Assembly (NCBI GenBank): GCA_027494015.1
Contig: JAOSJP010000023.1
Span: forward strand, 62,001-126,000
Length of the DNA stretch: 64,000 nucleotides
Direction: 5' to 3'
Source of the DNA: Anaerolineae bacterium
GTDB lineage: Bacteria > Chloroflexota > Anaerolineae > Aggregatilineales > Aggregatilineaceae
Part shown: positions 26,631-34,971 of the stretch, piece by piece
How positions within the stretch are numbered: position 1 is the first letter of the stretch
Layout of the letters: each line of letters opens with the position of its first letter
The notes under the pieces: generated by a model
What the model was told of the DNA's origin: nothing
Database searches by the model: none
Seen by the model: only the letters and a program-made list of their open reading frames with translations
Translations under genes and position numbers: made by a program

Positions 26631-27785
26631 CTAAACGGTGCGCCCGGCAGCGCGCAGCGTCGCCCGGTATGTCTCGGCGATGGCGTCAAGGCCGCGCTCG
26701 TAGTCGAAGCGTTCCAGGGCGTCGCGCTGCCCCGCCGCGCCCAGCGCCCGCGCGCGCGCCGGATCGTCCAGCAGGGCGACGATGGCCCCGGCCAGCGCCT
26801 CCGGCGTGTGGGCGGTCAGCAGGCCGCTCTCCCCGTGCCGCACGACCTCCGCCGCACCCAGGTGATCGGTGCTGACGACCGGCGTCCCGGCGGCCAGGGC
26901 CTCCATCAGCACGCGAGCCACGCCCTCGTAGCGCGAGCTATGGACGTAGAGGCTGGCAAGCTGGTAATAGGCGGGCAGGTCGCCGTGCTCCACCCGCCCG
27001 GCGAAGATGACGCCCTCCGCCCCCGCCTGGCGGACGAAATCCGGGCGCGCCCGAAAGTCACCGGCGAGCACCAGGCGGGCAGCGGGACGCTGCGCCCGCA
27101 CCAGCCGGTAGGCCGCCAGCAGCAGCTCGACGTGCTTGAACGCCGCCGGAAAGCCCACCCACAGCAGGACGGGCGCGTCCGGCGCGAGGCCCAGCGCGGC
27201 GCGCAGCTCCGCCAGCCGCGCCTCGCCGACCGGCTGCGCGAACGCCTCAACGGGCGTGGGCACGGTCAGCACGGTGATGCGCTCCGGCGCGACGCCATGC
27301 CGGATGCAGATCGCCTTCTCGCGCTCGGAGAGCACGCGCAGCGTGTCCGCGCGCGGCACGACCAGCCGGGCCAGCGCGTAGAGCAGACGGTTGCGCAGCG
27401 GGCGCTCAGCCAGCCAGTAGGGATTGTCGAAGAAATGGCTGTGGCTCTGCACGTTGAGCGGCAGGCCGCAGCGCCATTTGAGCAGCAGCCCCACCAGCCC
27501 ACAGGCGAAGGGGTCTTGTGTGCTCACCACATCGGCGGGCCGCTGACGGTGCAGGCGCGCGGCGACGCGATACGCCGCCCAGGGGAACAGCGCCGGGCGC
27601 GTGTTGGCCGGATAGACGGAGAGGCTCTCGGCGAACTGCTGCGGCGCTTTCGGCTGGCGCGCGGGGTTGTAGGTGACAATGGTCAGCGTCCCGATGCGCC
27701 GCGCGTACTCCAGGTGGCGCTGGACGGTGTTGCCGTGCGGGTCGCCGAGCAAGCTGGCGTCCAGGCTAATCATCAGGACGTGCAT
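26631..27785 (-). CDS. GT4-family glycosyltransferase (384 aa)
   Basis: GT-B glycosyltransferase: N-terminal VLMISLDASLLGDPHGNTVQ, VVSTQDPFACG (mid N-domain), LLWVGFPAAFKHVELLL at the start of the donor domain, and the donor-site region SRYEGVARVLMEALAAGTPVV with STDHLGAAEVVRHGESGLL. Its first codons overlap the end of the upstream glycosyltransferase by 13 bases, so the pair is one transcription unit. Sugar and acceptor are unknown. Confidence 0.9.
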   Translation of the reverse strand: MHVLMISLDASLLGDPHGNTVQRHLEYARRIGTLTIVTYNPARQPKAPQQFAESLSVYPANTRPALFPWAAYRVAARLHRQRPADVVSTQDPFACGLVGLLLKWRCGLPLNVQSHSHFFDNPYWLAERPLRNRLLYALARLVVPRADTLRVLSEREKAICIRHGVAPERITVLTVPTPVEAFAQPVGEARLAELRAALGLAPDAPVLLWVGFPAAFKHVELLLAAYRLVRAQRPAARLVLAGDFRARPDFVRQAGAEGVIFAGRVEHGDLPAYYQLASLYVHSSRYEGVARVLMEALAAGTPVVSTDHLGAAEVVRHGESGLLTAHTPEALAGAIVALLDDPARARALGAAGQRDALERFDYERGLDAIAETYRATLRAAGRTV

Positions 27786-28906
27786 GTGGCCTCCAGCAGG
27801 GCGACCGTCTGCGCGACCAGCGCGTCCCAGGCGAAGCGTTCCAGCCCGTCGCCAGTGCGCGCGGCCAACTGCGCCCGCGTCTCGCTGCTGAAAGCGCCGC
27901 GCAGCGCATCGGTCAGCGCGTCCACACTGACATATGGCACCAGCAGGCCGTTGACGCCATGCGCGACGATCTCCGGGTTGCCGCCCTTGTCGCTGGCGAT
28001 GACGGGCGTGCCCGCCTGCAACGATTCCAGCAGCACGTGCGACAGCCCCTCATAGCCGGAATAGAGGACGGTGTAGTCGGCGGCGCGAAAGTAGAGCGCC
28101 AGCCGCTCGCGGGCCACGCGCCCCAGGAACGTCACGCGCGCGCTCATCCCATCGGCGATGGCCAGCGCGCGCAGCCGCGCTTCGTCCGGCCCCTCCCCGG
28201 CGACCAGCAGGCGCGCCTCCGGCACGGCGGGCAGCGCGCGGATCAGGTGATCGATCCCCTTCCAGGGCACCAGCCGTGCCACTGTCAGTAGCAGCGGCTC
28301 CGCCCCCAGGCCGAGCGCGGCGCGCGCCTCGGCCTGGCTCAGAGCAACTGCCTGTGAGTCCGGCGGCAGGGCGTTGTAGATGACCTGCACGCGCTCCGGC
28401 GGCGCGCCCCAGCCGATGACCATGTCGCGCAGGTAGCGACTGGGCACGATCACGCGGTCGGCGCGGCGCACTTCACGGGCGCGCTGCGCCTGCAAGAGCC
28501 GCACCCGCCAGGGATAGTGCCCACTCTGGAAGGCGTCAATGTCCTCGGTCGGCGCGATCCAGCCCTTGTTGACGGCGCGCTCCCAGGCCAGGTCGCCGAC
28601 GACCTTGAGCACGCACGGCACGCCCCCGCCGCTCACCAGGGGCAGGCCCAGGTTGTTGACGAAAACCAGGTCGGCATGGCGCATCTCGCCCCAGGCGGCG
28701 CGCGCATAGTCCGCCCAGCGCACAGGGAGCGCCCGGCGCAGGATGCGCCGCAGCGGGTAGGGATAACCCTCCGCCGGGCCGTCGCCGAAAGTCAGGGCGC
28801 GCACCGCGTGCCCGCGCGCCTGTAGCTCTGGCAGCAGGCGGTGCAGGTACGTGGCCGGGCCGCCTGGCTCCGGGTGGAAGATGCCGCTGGCGACGAAAAT
28901 GCGCAT
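27773..28906 (-). CDS. GT4-family glycosyltransferase (377 aa)
   Basis: I start at the ATG before RIFVASGIFHPEPGGPATY, a classic glycine-rich GT4 entry; the open frame upstream is encoded by the AGACTTCCGAAGTCT repeat. Further: FVNNLGLPLVSGG, VIVPSRYLRDMVIGWG, LLTVARLVPWKGIDHLI, YSGYEGLSHVLLESLQAGTP and SDKGGNPEIVAHGVNG. Probably the first glycosyltransferase transcribed after the nucleotide-sugar dehydrogenase, from which a 97-base repeat region separates it. Confidence 0.92.
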   Translation of the reverse strand: MRIFVASGIFHPEPGGPATYLHRLLPELQARGHAVRALTFGDGPAEGYPYPLRRILRRALPVRWADYARAAWGEMRHADLVFVNNLGLPLVSGGGVPCVLKVVGDLAWERAVNKGWIAPTEDIDAFQSGHYPWRVRLLQAQRAREVRRADRVIVPSRYLRDMVIGWGAPPERVQVIYNALPPDSQAVALSQAEARAALGLGAEPLLLTVARLVPWKGIDHLIRALPAVPEARLLVAGEGPDEARLRALAIADGMSARVTFLGRVARERLALYFRAADYTVLYSGYEGLSHVLLESLQAGTPVIASDKGGNPEIVAHGVNGLLVPYVSVDALTDALRGAFSSETRAQLAARTGDGLERFAWDALVAQTVALLEATCTS

Positions 28907-28915
28907 GGTTAATGC

Positions 28916-28990
28916 AAGACTTCCGAAGTCTGCCAGACTTCGGAAGTCTTTTCGGAAGCCTGTGCCTTCGACCGAGACTTCGGAAGTCTT
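28916..28990. repeat. AGACTTCCGAAGTCT palindromes, three copies
   Basis: AAGACTTCCGAAGTCT, then AGACTTCGGAAGTCTT at once in inverted orientation, and a third copy 40 bases further. The first pair forms a long hairpin. The third copy overlaps the intergenic side of the dehydrogenase stop codon. Confidence 0.88.
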
Positions 28991-29003
28991 CTCTTTCCGA
29001 CGA

Positions 29004-30320
29004 TCACAGCCGCACGACGCGCGCCTTGCCCTTATGATGGCCGATCTTGTTGCGCGTGTCCACAATCAGGCGGGCGTGTTCCAGCAGGAAGGCGGGATCG
29101 TAGTCGCTGTGATCGGTCACGATCACCACGCAGTCCTGCGCCGAGAGCCACTCGGCGCTCAGCGCCACGCTCCTGGTGACGCGCTCGCCGCTCAGCCGCA
29201 CCGACGGCACATACGGGTCGTTGAAGGAGACGGTGGCCCCCTTCCCCTCCAGCAGTTCGTGCACGTCCAGCGCCGGCGACTCGCGCACATCGTCAATGTC
29301 GCGCTTGTAGGCCATGCCCAGGATGCCCACGTGCGCGCCATGCAGCGCCTTACCCTCGTCGTTGAGCGCCTCCATGACCATTCTGACCACAAAGTAGGGC
29401 ATGGAGGTGTTGATCTCGCTGGCCAGCTCGATGAAGCGGGCCGTGTAATTGAGCGCGCGCAGCTTCCAGCTCAGGTAGAGCGGGTCAATGGGGATGCAGT
29501 GCCCGCCCAGGCCCGGCCCAGGATAGAAGGGCATGAAGCCGAAGGGCTTGCTCTTGGCCGCCTCGATCACTTCCCACACGTCAATGCCCAGCCGCTGGCA
29601 CATGAGCGCCATCTCGTTGACCAGGCCGATGTTCACCGCGCGGAAGGTGTTCTCCAGCAGCTTGACCATCTCGGCGGCGGTGGGCGACGAGACGGAGATC
29701 ACCCGCTCCACCGCCGGCTCGTAGAGGGCCGTCGCCACTTCGACGCAGGCGGGCGTCACACCACCGACCACTTTGGGCGTATTGCGCACGCCGTAGGTCG
29801 GGTTGCCGGGGTCTACGCGCTCCGGCGAGAAGGCGACAAAGACTTCCATGCCCACCGTCAGGCCGTTATTGAGCAGGCGCGGCACGATGACTTCCTCGGT
29901 CGTGCCGGGATACGTCGTGCTCTCCAGCACGACGAGCATCCCCGCATGGCAGACTTTGGCCACCTCGTCCGCCGCCGAGATGACGTAGCTCATGTCCGGG
30001 TCTTTGGTCTTGCGCAGCGGGGTGGGCACGCAGATGCTGATCGCGTCGGCGTCGCGCAGGTCGTCGTAGCTGGTCGTGGCGCTCATTTTGCCGGCTTTCA
30101 CCAGCGAAGCCAGGTCTGCGGTGGGCACGTCGGGAATGTAACTGATCCCGGCGTTCAGCTTGTTCACTTTCTCAGCCTGCACATCCAGCCCGACGACCGT
30201 GTAGCCGGCGCGGGCGAACTCGACGGCCAGCGGCAGTCCCACGTACCCCATACCGACAATACCCACTTTCGCCGAGCGGTCGTGCAGGCGTTCCAGGAGT
30301 TGGCGCTTGTAATCAGTCAT
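29004..30320 (-). CDS. Nucleotide-sugar dehydrogenase, UDP-GlcNAc/ManNAc 6-dehydrogenase type (438 aa)
   Basis: Oxidises the C6 hydroxyl of a UDP-sugar to a carboxylate with two NAD+, giving an acidic sugar for surface polymers. Seen: Rossmann motif VGIVGMGYVGLPLAVEFARAG (residues about 18-38), ICVPTPLRKTKDPDMS, VLESTTYPGTTEE, ENTFRAVNIGLVNEMA, and FYPGPGLGGHCIPIDPLYLSW with the catalytic Cys of this family. Length and the KTKDPD segment fit the WecC/TviB branch rather than UDP-glucose dehydrogenase. It heads the minus-strand glycosyltransferase cluster and probably supplies a uronic-acid donor. Confidence 0.93.
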   Translation of the reverse strand: MTDYKRQLLERLHDRSAKVGIVGMGYVGLPLAVEFARAGYTVVGLDVQAEKVNKLNAGISYIPDVPTADLASLVKAGKMSATTSYDDLRDADAISICVPTPLRKTKDPDMSYVISAADEVAKVCHAGMLVVLESTTYPGTTEEVIVPRLLNNGLTVGMEVFVAFSPERVDPGNPTYGVRNTPKVVGGVTPACVEVATALYEPAVERVISVSSPTAAEMVKLLENTFRAVNIGLVNEMALMCQRLGIDVWEVIEAAKSKPFGFMPFYPGPGLGGHCIPIDPLYLSWKLRALNYTARFIELASEINTSMPYFVVRMVMEALNDEGKALHGAHVGILGMAYKRDIDDVRESPALDVHELLEGKGATVSFNDPYVPSVRLSGERVTRSVALSAEWLSAQDCVVIVTDHSDYDPAFLLEHARLIVDTRNKIGHHKGKARVVRL

Positions 30321-30660
30321 AGTTCCGTCCAGAGGTTAGTGGTGTGATAGATGAGAGGGTTCCCCACAGTGAAGCGATGAGGGCCAGCAACGTCCGCTGC
30401 TCTTAGCCAGAGGGTATTATAGCCCGCTGCTCCCTGCTGAACAATGATGTTCGTCCGCCGGGCGCGCCCAAAGGTTGTCAGCGACTCGCTGGCGCAGGGC
30501 ATTGGCCTCACCCCCGGCCTCGCTGCGCTCGGCTTGCCCCCTCTCCGTTGACGGCTATGCGTTACCCACAAATACCCCCCATCCCCCAGCCCCTTCCCCC
30601 GCGCTGCGCGGAGGGAAGGGGAGCAGGCCCGCTGCTTTTCTCCCTTCCCTCCTCGTGATA

Positions 30661-30794
30661 CTGTTGGCGAACGGCCCCCTTGGGGGCGTAGTGCAGCACA
30701 CCCCTACGAACCCCGCGCCGATCAAAGCGTTTTTGTAGGGGCGGGTTTGCAAACCCGCCCCTACGAAACCGGCGCGTGCCTGGCTCGCCAACAG
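30661..30794. mobile_element. 134-bp nested element with perfect 10-bp terminal inverted repeats
   Basis: CTGTTGGCGA at the left and TCGCCAACAG at the right are perfect inverted repeats. The flanks CCTCCTCGTG (left, three bases away) and CCTCCCTCGTG (right) look like an imperfect target duplication. The element splits a C/G-rich palindrome that is intact at 25,210. It contains the GTAGGGGCGGGTTT palindrome at 30,735-30,764. Confidence 0.6.
30735..30764. repeat. GTAGGGGCGGGTTTGC/AAACCCGCCCCTAC palindrome
   Basis: A perfect 30-base palindrome, the third repeat level inside the nested insertion. The preceding CGCCGATCAAAGCGTTTTT is a diverged form of the CGCCGATCACAGCGTTCCC that precedes the copies at 40,490 and 40,688, so the mobile or recurring unit is larger than the palindrome. 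Confidence 0.85.
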
Positions 30795-31173
30795 CCTCCC
30801 TCGTGGGGGAAGGGCCGGGGATGGGGGGATAGGCACGGCCAGGGATGTGGGTAATGTGTAGCCGTTGACGGAGAGGGAGCGGCAAGGCGCGTGAGCGCCG
30901 AGCGGGGGTGAGGTAACGGGAAGGGCCGCCCCAGACTACAGGTCAATCTCAACACCTGGCCGGCCCTGAAGTCCTGCACAGAGCGAGAGTCTTGCCGGTG
31001 ATGCTTTGAAGGTATCGCCGTGATCGAAAAGTTAAGATTTCGTGAATAAAGCATAAAACCATACTGCAACTGTGTTACCCTTAGAATATGTGGATTTCCG
31101 TGTCACGCTGAGCCAGATGCGCCGGCGATCCGCCCTGTGATCGGCACATCTGCCTCGCTCCAGAACAGAACTC

Positions 31174-33702
31174 ATGCCAGATACCGACATAACTACGCCC
31201 GAATGTTTCAACCGCCAACTTGAGGCGCTGCAAGCGCGTATCCGCACGCTGGAGGGCGCTGCCGTCCGGAACATCCAGCTTCAGCAGGCGCTGGAGGAGA
31301 GCGAGCAGCGTTATGCTGCTCTGTTCACTCAGGCGTTTGATGCCATCATTCTGGAAGACGAGCACGAGCGCATCCTCGACGCCAACCCTGCCGCCTGTCG
31401 CATGTTGGGCTACACCCGCGACGAGCTATGCGCCATGAGCACGGCGCAGTTGGAGGCGGAGCAGCCTGACGCCCGCCTGCCCAACCCCGTCTATCGCCGG
31501 GCGCTGGAAGGGCAGCGCGAAGGCGCTCGCCTGTCCATCACGCTGGCTCGCCGCGACGGGACGGCTTTCTCCGCCGATGTGACCATCACCCCGCTCGACT
31601 TGCGGCGCGGGCTGGTCTTCCTGGCCATCCTGCGCGACATGAGCGAGCGCCAGCAGGCAGCGCAGGCATTGGCCGACGAGCGCAACCTGCTGCGCACGCT
31701 GATAGACCTGTTGCCCGATTACATCTATCTCAAAGACCGCGACGGGCGCTATCAGTTGGTCAACAGCGCCGGGGCAAAGTTCCTGGGGATCTCTTCGGAT
31801 GCGGATATTCGGGGCAAAATGCCCGCCGACCTGTTCGCGCCGGATCAGGCTGTCGCGCTCTACGCCGCCGACCGTGCGGTGCTGGAATCTGGCGAGTCGC
31901 TCCTCCAGGTCGAGCAGGAAATCAGAAGCCCGCAGGGGAATGTGCACATCGTGCGGATGAACAAAGTGCCTCTGCGCGACGGCCAGGGTGCGATTGTCGG
32001 TCTGGTCGGCATCTCCCACGACATCACCGAGCACAAGCGCACCGAAGAGATGTTGAGGCACTACGCCGCGCGGCTTAACGTGCTGCATCTCCTTGACCAG
32101 GGCGTGCTCTCCGGGCAGCCCGCCGAGGAGATCGCCGCTGGTGCGCTGGCCGGCTTCTGCGCGTTGGTGCCCTGCCACAGCGCCGGGCTGGCGCTGTTCG
32201 ACGCCGGGAAGGGCGACGCGCTGATCGTGATCACCAGCGACTACGGCGAGACGATCACCAACCCCGGCGAGCACATTGCGCTGGGGCAGTTCGCCGCGCC
32301 GGAGAATGTCCACGCCCTGCGCCAGGCGATCATCCCCGATCTCGCCGGGTTGAGCGCGCCCAGCGCGCTCCAGGCGCAGTTGGCCCGGCAGGGCGTGCGC
32401 GCTTGCCTGAGCGCGCCGCTGGCGGTCGAGGGGAACCTGTTGGGCGAGCTGACGCTGGGGGCGCTGGAGCCGGGGGCATTTGGCGTCGTGCATCGCGTCA
32501 TCGCCACCCAGTTGGCCGACCAGATCGCCATCGCCATGTCGCACGCCCGGCTCAGCGCCCAGGTTCAGCGCCACAATGAGGAGCTTCAGCAGCGCGTCGC
32601 CGAGCGCACTCAGGAACTGGATCGCACGCGCAGCCGTGTCGAGGCCATTCTCAACAACAGCAGCGACGCCATCATCCTCAGCCGCGCCGATGGCAGCATC
32701 TCGCAAACCAACCCCACCTTCGACCAGCTTTTTGGCTACCTGCCCGATGAGTTGTTCCACCACCCGCTGACGGCGGTTGCCCATCCGGATTCGGCGGCGC
32801 AGTTCGCAGAAGCCATCGCACAGGTCGCCCAGCAAGGGACGGTGCAGCGGATGGAGATTCTGGCCCGGCGCAAGGACGGCACGACTTTCGATGCGGAGGT
32901 GGCGCTGTCGCTCATTCCGGCGGAGACTGGGCGGCGCAGCGGCATCGTCTGCCTCCTGCGCGACATCACCGAGCGCAAGCGCGCCGAAGAGGAACTGCGC
33001 AGGGCGTTGGAAAAAGAGCGCGAGCTGAGCGAGCTAAAGACGCGCTTTGTGTCTATGGCCTCGCACGAGTTCCGCACGCCGCTGACGACCATTGTCTCAT
33101 CCACCGAGATTCTGGAGCGTTACCTCGACCGCCTGCAGCCCGCCCAGCGAGAAAAACACTTCCTACACATTGAGGTCGCCTCGCGGCACATGACTCAACT
33201 GCTGGACGAGGTGCTTCTGCTGGGGCGGGCCGAAGCCGAGCAGCTTCCCTTCAAGCCCGTTCCCCTGGACCTGGTCGCGCTGGCCACAGAAGTGCTGGAA
33301 CAGGCCCAACTGAGCGCCCCGCCGGGGATTGTCTTCAAGGCTGCCCTGGACGGCACGTGCGGGGACAGGCTGCTCGACGAGCAGCTCATGCGCCATATCC
33401 TGACTAACCTGCTGGCGAATGCTGTCAAGTACTCACCGAAGGGGGGAACGGTGCGCTTTGCCGTCATGCGTGACGCGCAAAGCATCGCGATTCGCGTGCA
33501 GGACGAAGGCATCGGCATTCCCGAAAAAGACCAGCAACACTTGTACGAGCCGTTCCACCGCGCCAGCAACGTGGACACCATCCAGGGGACGGGCCTGGGA
33601 CTGGCCATCACCAAGCGCGCAGTGGACCTGCATGGGGGCACCATCGTCTGCGAGAGTGCCGTTGGCGTGGGAACAACTTTCACAGTTAGAATCCCCTCAT
33701 AG
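31174..33702 (+). CDS. PAS-PAS-GAF-PAS sensor histidine kinase, soluble (842 aa)
   Basis: No membrane segment. A short N-terminal coiled coil is followed by PAS domains at about 47-165 and 168-290, a GAF domain at about 300-455, a coiled-coil linker, and a third PAS at about 490-610. HisKA has the phospho-acceptor in SMASHEFRTPLTTI (about 630). The HATPase domain has NLLANAVKYSPKGG, DEGIGIPEKD and GTGLGLAITKRA. It senses a cytoplasmic cue (PAS/GAF ligands unknown) and probably phosphorylates the receiver of the next gene. It is parallel in arrangement to the 7049/10781 pair. Confidence 0.93.
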   Translation: MPDTDITTPECFNRQLEALQARIRTLEGAAVRNIQLQQALEESEQRYAALFTQAFDAIILEDEHERILDANPAACRMLGYTRDELCAMSTAQLEAEQPDARLPNPVYRRALEGQREGARLSITLARRDGTAFSADVTITPLDLRRGLVFLAILRDMSERQQAAQALADERNLLRTLIDLLPDYIYLKDRDGRYQLVNSAGAKFLGISSDADIRGKMPADLFAPDQAVALYAADRAVLESGESLLQVEQEIRSPQGNVHIVRMNKVPLRDGQGAIVGLVGISHDITEHKRTEEMLRHYAARLNVLHLLDQGVLSGQPAEEIAAGALAGFCALVPCHSAGLALFDAGKGDALIVITSDYGETITNPGEHIALGQFAAPENVHALRQAIIPDLAGLSAPSALQAQLARQGVRACLSAPLAVEGNLLGELTLGALEPGAFGVVHRVIATQLADQIAIAMSHARLSAQVQRHNEELQQRVAERTQELDRTRSRVEAILNNSSDAIILSRADGSISQTNPTFDQLFGYLPDELFHHPLTAVAHPDSAAQFAEAIAQVAQQGTVQRMEILARRKDGTTFDAEVALSLIPAETGRRSGIVCLLRDITERKRAEEELRRALEKERELSELKTRFVSMASHEFRTPLTTIVSSTEILERYLDRLQPAQREKHFLHIEVASRHMTQLLDEVLLLGRAEAEQLPFKPVPLDLVALATEVLEQAQLSAPPGIVFKAALDGTCGDRLLDEQLMRHILTNLLANAVKYSPKGGTVRFAVMRDAQSIAIRVQDEGIGIPEKDQQHLYEPFHRASNVDTIQGTGLGLAITKRAVDLHGGTIVCESAVGVGTTFTVRIPS

Positions 33703-33723
33703 CAGGGGGCAGAGAGGGGCTAT

Positions 33724-33823
33724 TGTGAATTGCGAATTGCGGATTGCGAATTGCGAAATTCATCGGGCCGCGAATCCGGGATCATTCCAATCCGCAATTC
33801 GAAATTCAAAATCCATTCATCGG
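33724..33823. repeat. Inverted heptamer arms (TGCGAAT / CCGCAAT)
   Basis: Left arm: TGTGAAT, TGCGAAT, TGCGGAT, TGCGAAT, TGCGAAA. Right arm: TTCCAAT, CCGCAAT, TCGAAAT, TCAAAAT, CCATTCA. A core of about 30 bases lies between them. It fills the gap between the kinase stop and the receiver-kinase start. A related single arm lies at 46,441. Confidence 0.85.
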
Positions 33824-33837
33824 GGGAGAGCACACTG

Positions 33838-34947
33838 GTGACCAAAATTCTCGTGATCGAAGACGAAGAAACGGTGCGCGAGAATATCCTGGAGATTCTG
33901 GAATATGAGGGGTTCGAGATCGCTGGCGCGTCCAACGGGCGCGACGGCGTGGCCGCTGCCCGCGAGTTCCAGCCTGACGTGATCGTGTGCGACATTGCTA
34001 TGCCGGAGATGGACGGCTATTCCGTGCTGGTGGAAGTGCGTCAGATTGAGGAGATCGCGGCGGTGCCGTTCATCTTCCTCACCGCCCGCGCCGACCGGGC
34101 CTTCATGCGGCACGGCATGGAGTTGGGCGCGGACGACTACCTGACCAAGCCGTTCTCGGCGGCAGAATTGCTCGCCGCGATCATGGCGCGCATCGAGCGC
34201 CGCGACCTGACGGTGCGCAACATCTCCGACCAGGTTGAAGAAGCCAAGCGCCAACTGGTGCAGATGGTCGCTCACGAGCTGCGCACGCCGCTGGTGTCTA
34301 TTGAGATGGCGCTCGACATCATCTCGCGCCAGCTTGGTCAGCTCCCTCCTCACCAGGTTCAGGAGCTGCTCGGCTACATCGGGCGCGGCAGCAACCGGCT
34401 GCATCACGTCGTGGATCAGATGGTTTTCATCACGCAGTTGGAAGCCGGGCAGCTCACGTCCGCTGGCCTGCGCGAGCACGGCCTGGCCGTGCACCTGTCT
34501 GAGCTGCTCATCGCCGCGGTCAATCTGGCGCGCCGCTTCGCCGCGCGCAGTCCAGACGTGAGCGTGCGCACGCAAGAGAACGATGAGGAAGTCTACGTGT
34601 GGGGCGACACCAACGCGCTCAAGCACGCGCTGGCCGAGATCATCGCCAATGCGCTCAGCTTCTCGCCCCAGGGCGCTGAGGTCGTCCTGTCGCAGTGGGC
34701 CGCTGGCGACAACACCGTGATCGCCATCGTGGATCAGGGGCCGGGCATCCCCCCGCAGCAGCTTGCCAACGCCCTGCGCGAATTCCACCAGATTGATCGC
34801 AGCCACTACGAGCAGCAGGGCATGGGCCTGGGGCTGCCGTTGGCCCGCCGTCTGATCGAAGTGCACGGTGGCACGCTGGACATTCAGTCAGTGGTGGGGC
34901 GCGGCACGCAGGTGACCGTGCAGCTTCCGCTCGCCAGAGAGTCTTGA
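33838..34947 (+). CDS. Receiver-histidine kinase hybrid without DNA-binding domain (369 aa)
   Basis: I choose the GTG at 33,838, 9 bases after GGGGGAG. The frame is open further upstream, but only through the heptamer repeat. Receiver: VIEDEE, Asp in VIVCDIAMPEMDGY, Thr in FLTARAD, Lys in LTKPFS. HisKA: His in QMVAHELRTPLVSI. HATPase: EIIANALSFSPQGAE, DQGPGIPPQQ, GMGLGLPLARRL. No DNA-binding output. The same architecture and position as the protein at 10,781 make the two kinase pairs paralogous modules. Confidence 0.92.
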   Translation: MTKILVIEDEETVRENILEILEYEGFEIAGASNGRDGVAAAREFQPDVIVCDIAMPEMDGYSVLVEVRQIEEIAAVPFIFLTARADRAFMRHGMELGADDYLTKPFSAAELLAAIMARIERRDLTVRNISDQVEEAKRQLVQMVAHELRTPLVSIEMALDIISRQLGQLPPHQVQELLGYIGRGSNRLHHVVDQMVFITQLEAGQLTSAGLREHGLAVHLSELLIAAVNLARRFAARSPDVSVRTQENDEEVYVWGDTNALKHALAEIIANALSFSPQGAEVVLSQWAAGDNTVIAIVDQGPGIPPQQLANALREFHQIDRSHYEQQGMGLGLPLARRLIEVHGGTLDIQSVVGRGTQVTVQLPLARES

Positions 34948-34971
34948 GCGGCGGGTCGCCTGCGCGGGGCG

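Larger units (their letters stand above)
30555..30861. mobile_element. 307-bp MITE-like element with terminal inverted repeats and 10-bp target duplication
   Basis: Ends CTATGCGTTACCCACA and TGTGGGTAATGTGTAG are inverted repeats with three mismatches in 16. They are flanked on both sides by the identical 10-mer CCGTTGACGG (30,545-30,554 and 30,862-30,871). It carries no gene. Inside are the CCCCATCCCC/ACGAGGGGGAAGGG-type repeat and a further nested element. The structure is that of a non-autonomous transposon, but no transposase is in the window. Confidence 0.75.
30469..30915. repeat. Long-form ACCTCACCCCC repeat interrupted by an inserted element
   Basis: The left part (30,469-30,554) begins CAAAGGTTGTCAGCGACTCGC and runs through CCTCACCCCC to CCCTCTCCGTTGACGG. 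The right part (30,862-30,915) resumes CCGTTGACGGAGAGGG and ends GGGGGTGAGGT. Unbroken relatives at 57,674 and 63,485 share the CAAAGGTTG leader, and the 63,5xx copy shows the undisturbed CTCCGTTAACGGAG centre. The interruption lies exactly in that central hairpin. Confidence 0.88.
30321..31173. other. 853-base divergent intergenic region
   Basis: Between the minus-strand dehydrogenase and the plus-strand kinase. 30,469-30,915 is the nested repeat described separately. The segment GGGCCGCCCCAGACTACAGGTCAATCTCAAC (30,920s-30,960s, given here in part) recurs near 56,590. Bases about 31,010-31,090 are AT-rich for this genome (AAGTTAAGATTTCGTGAATAAAGCATAAAA in two blocks) and are the likely promoter zone of the kinase gene; no clear -35/-10 pair was chosen. 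Confidence 0.6.
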
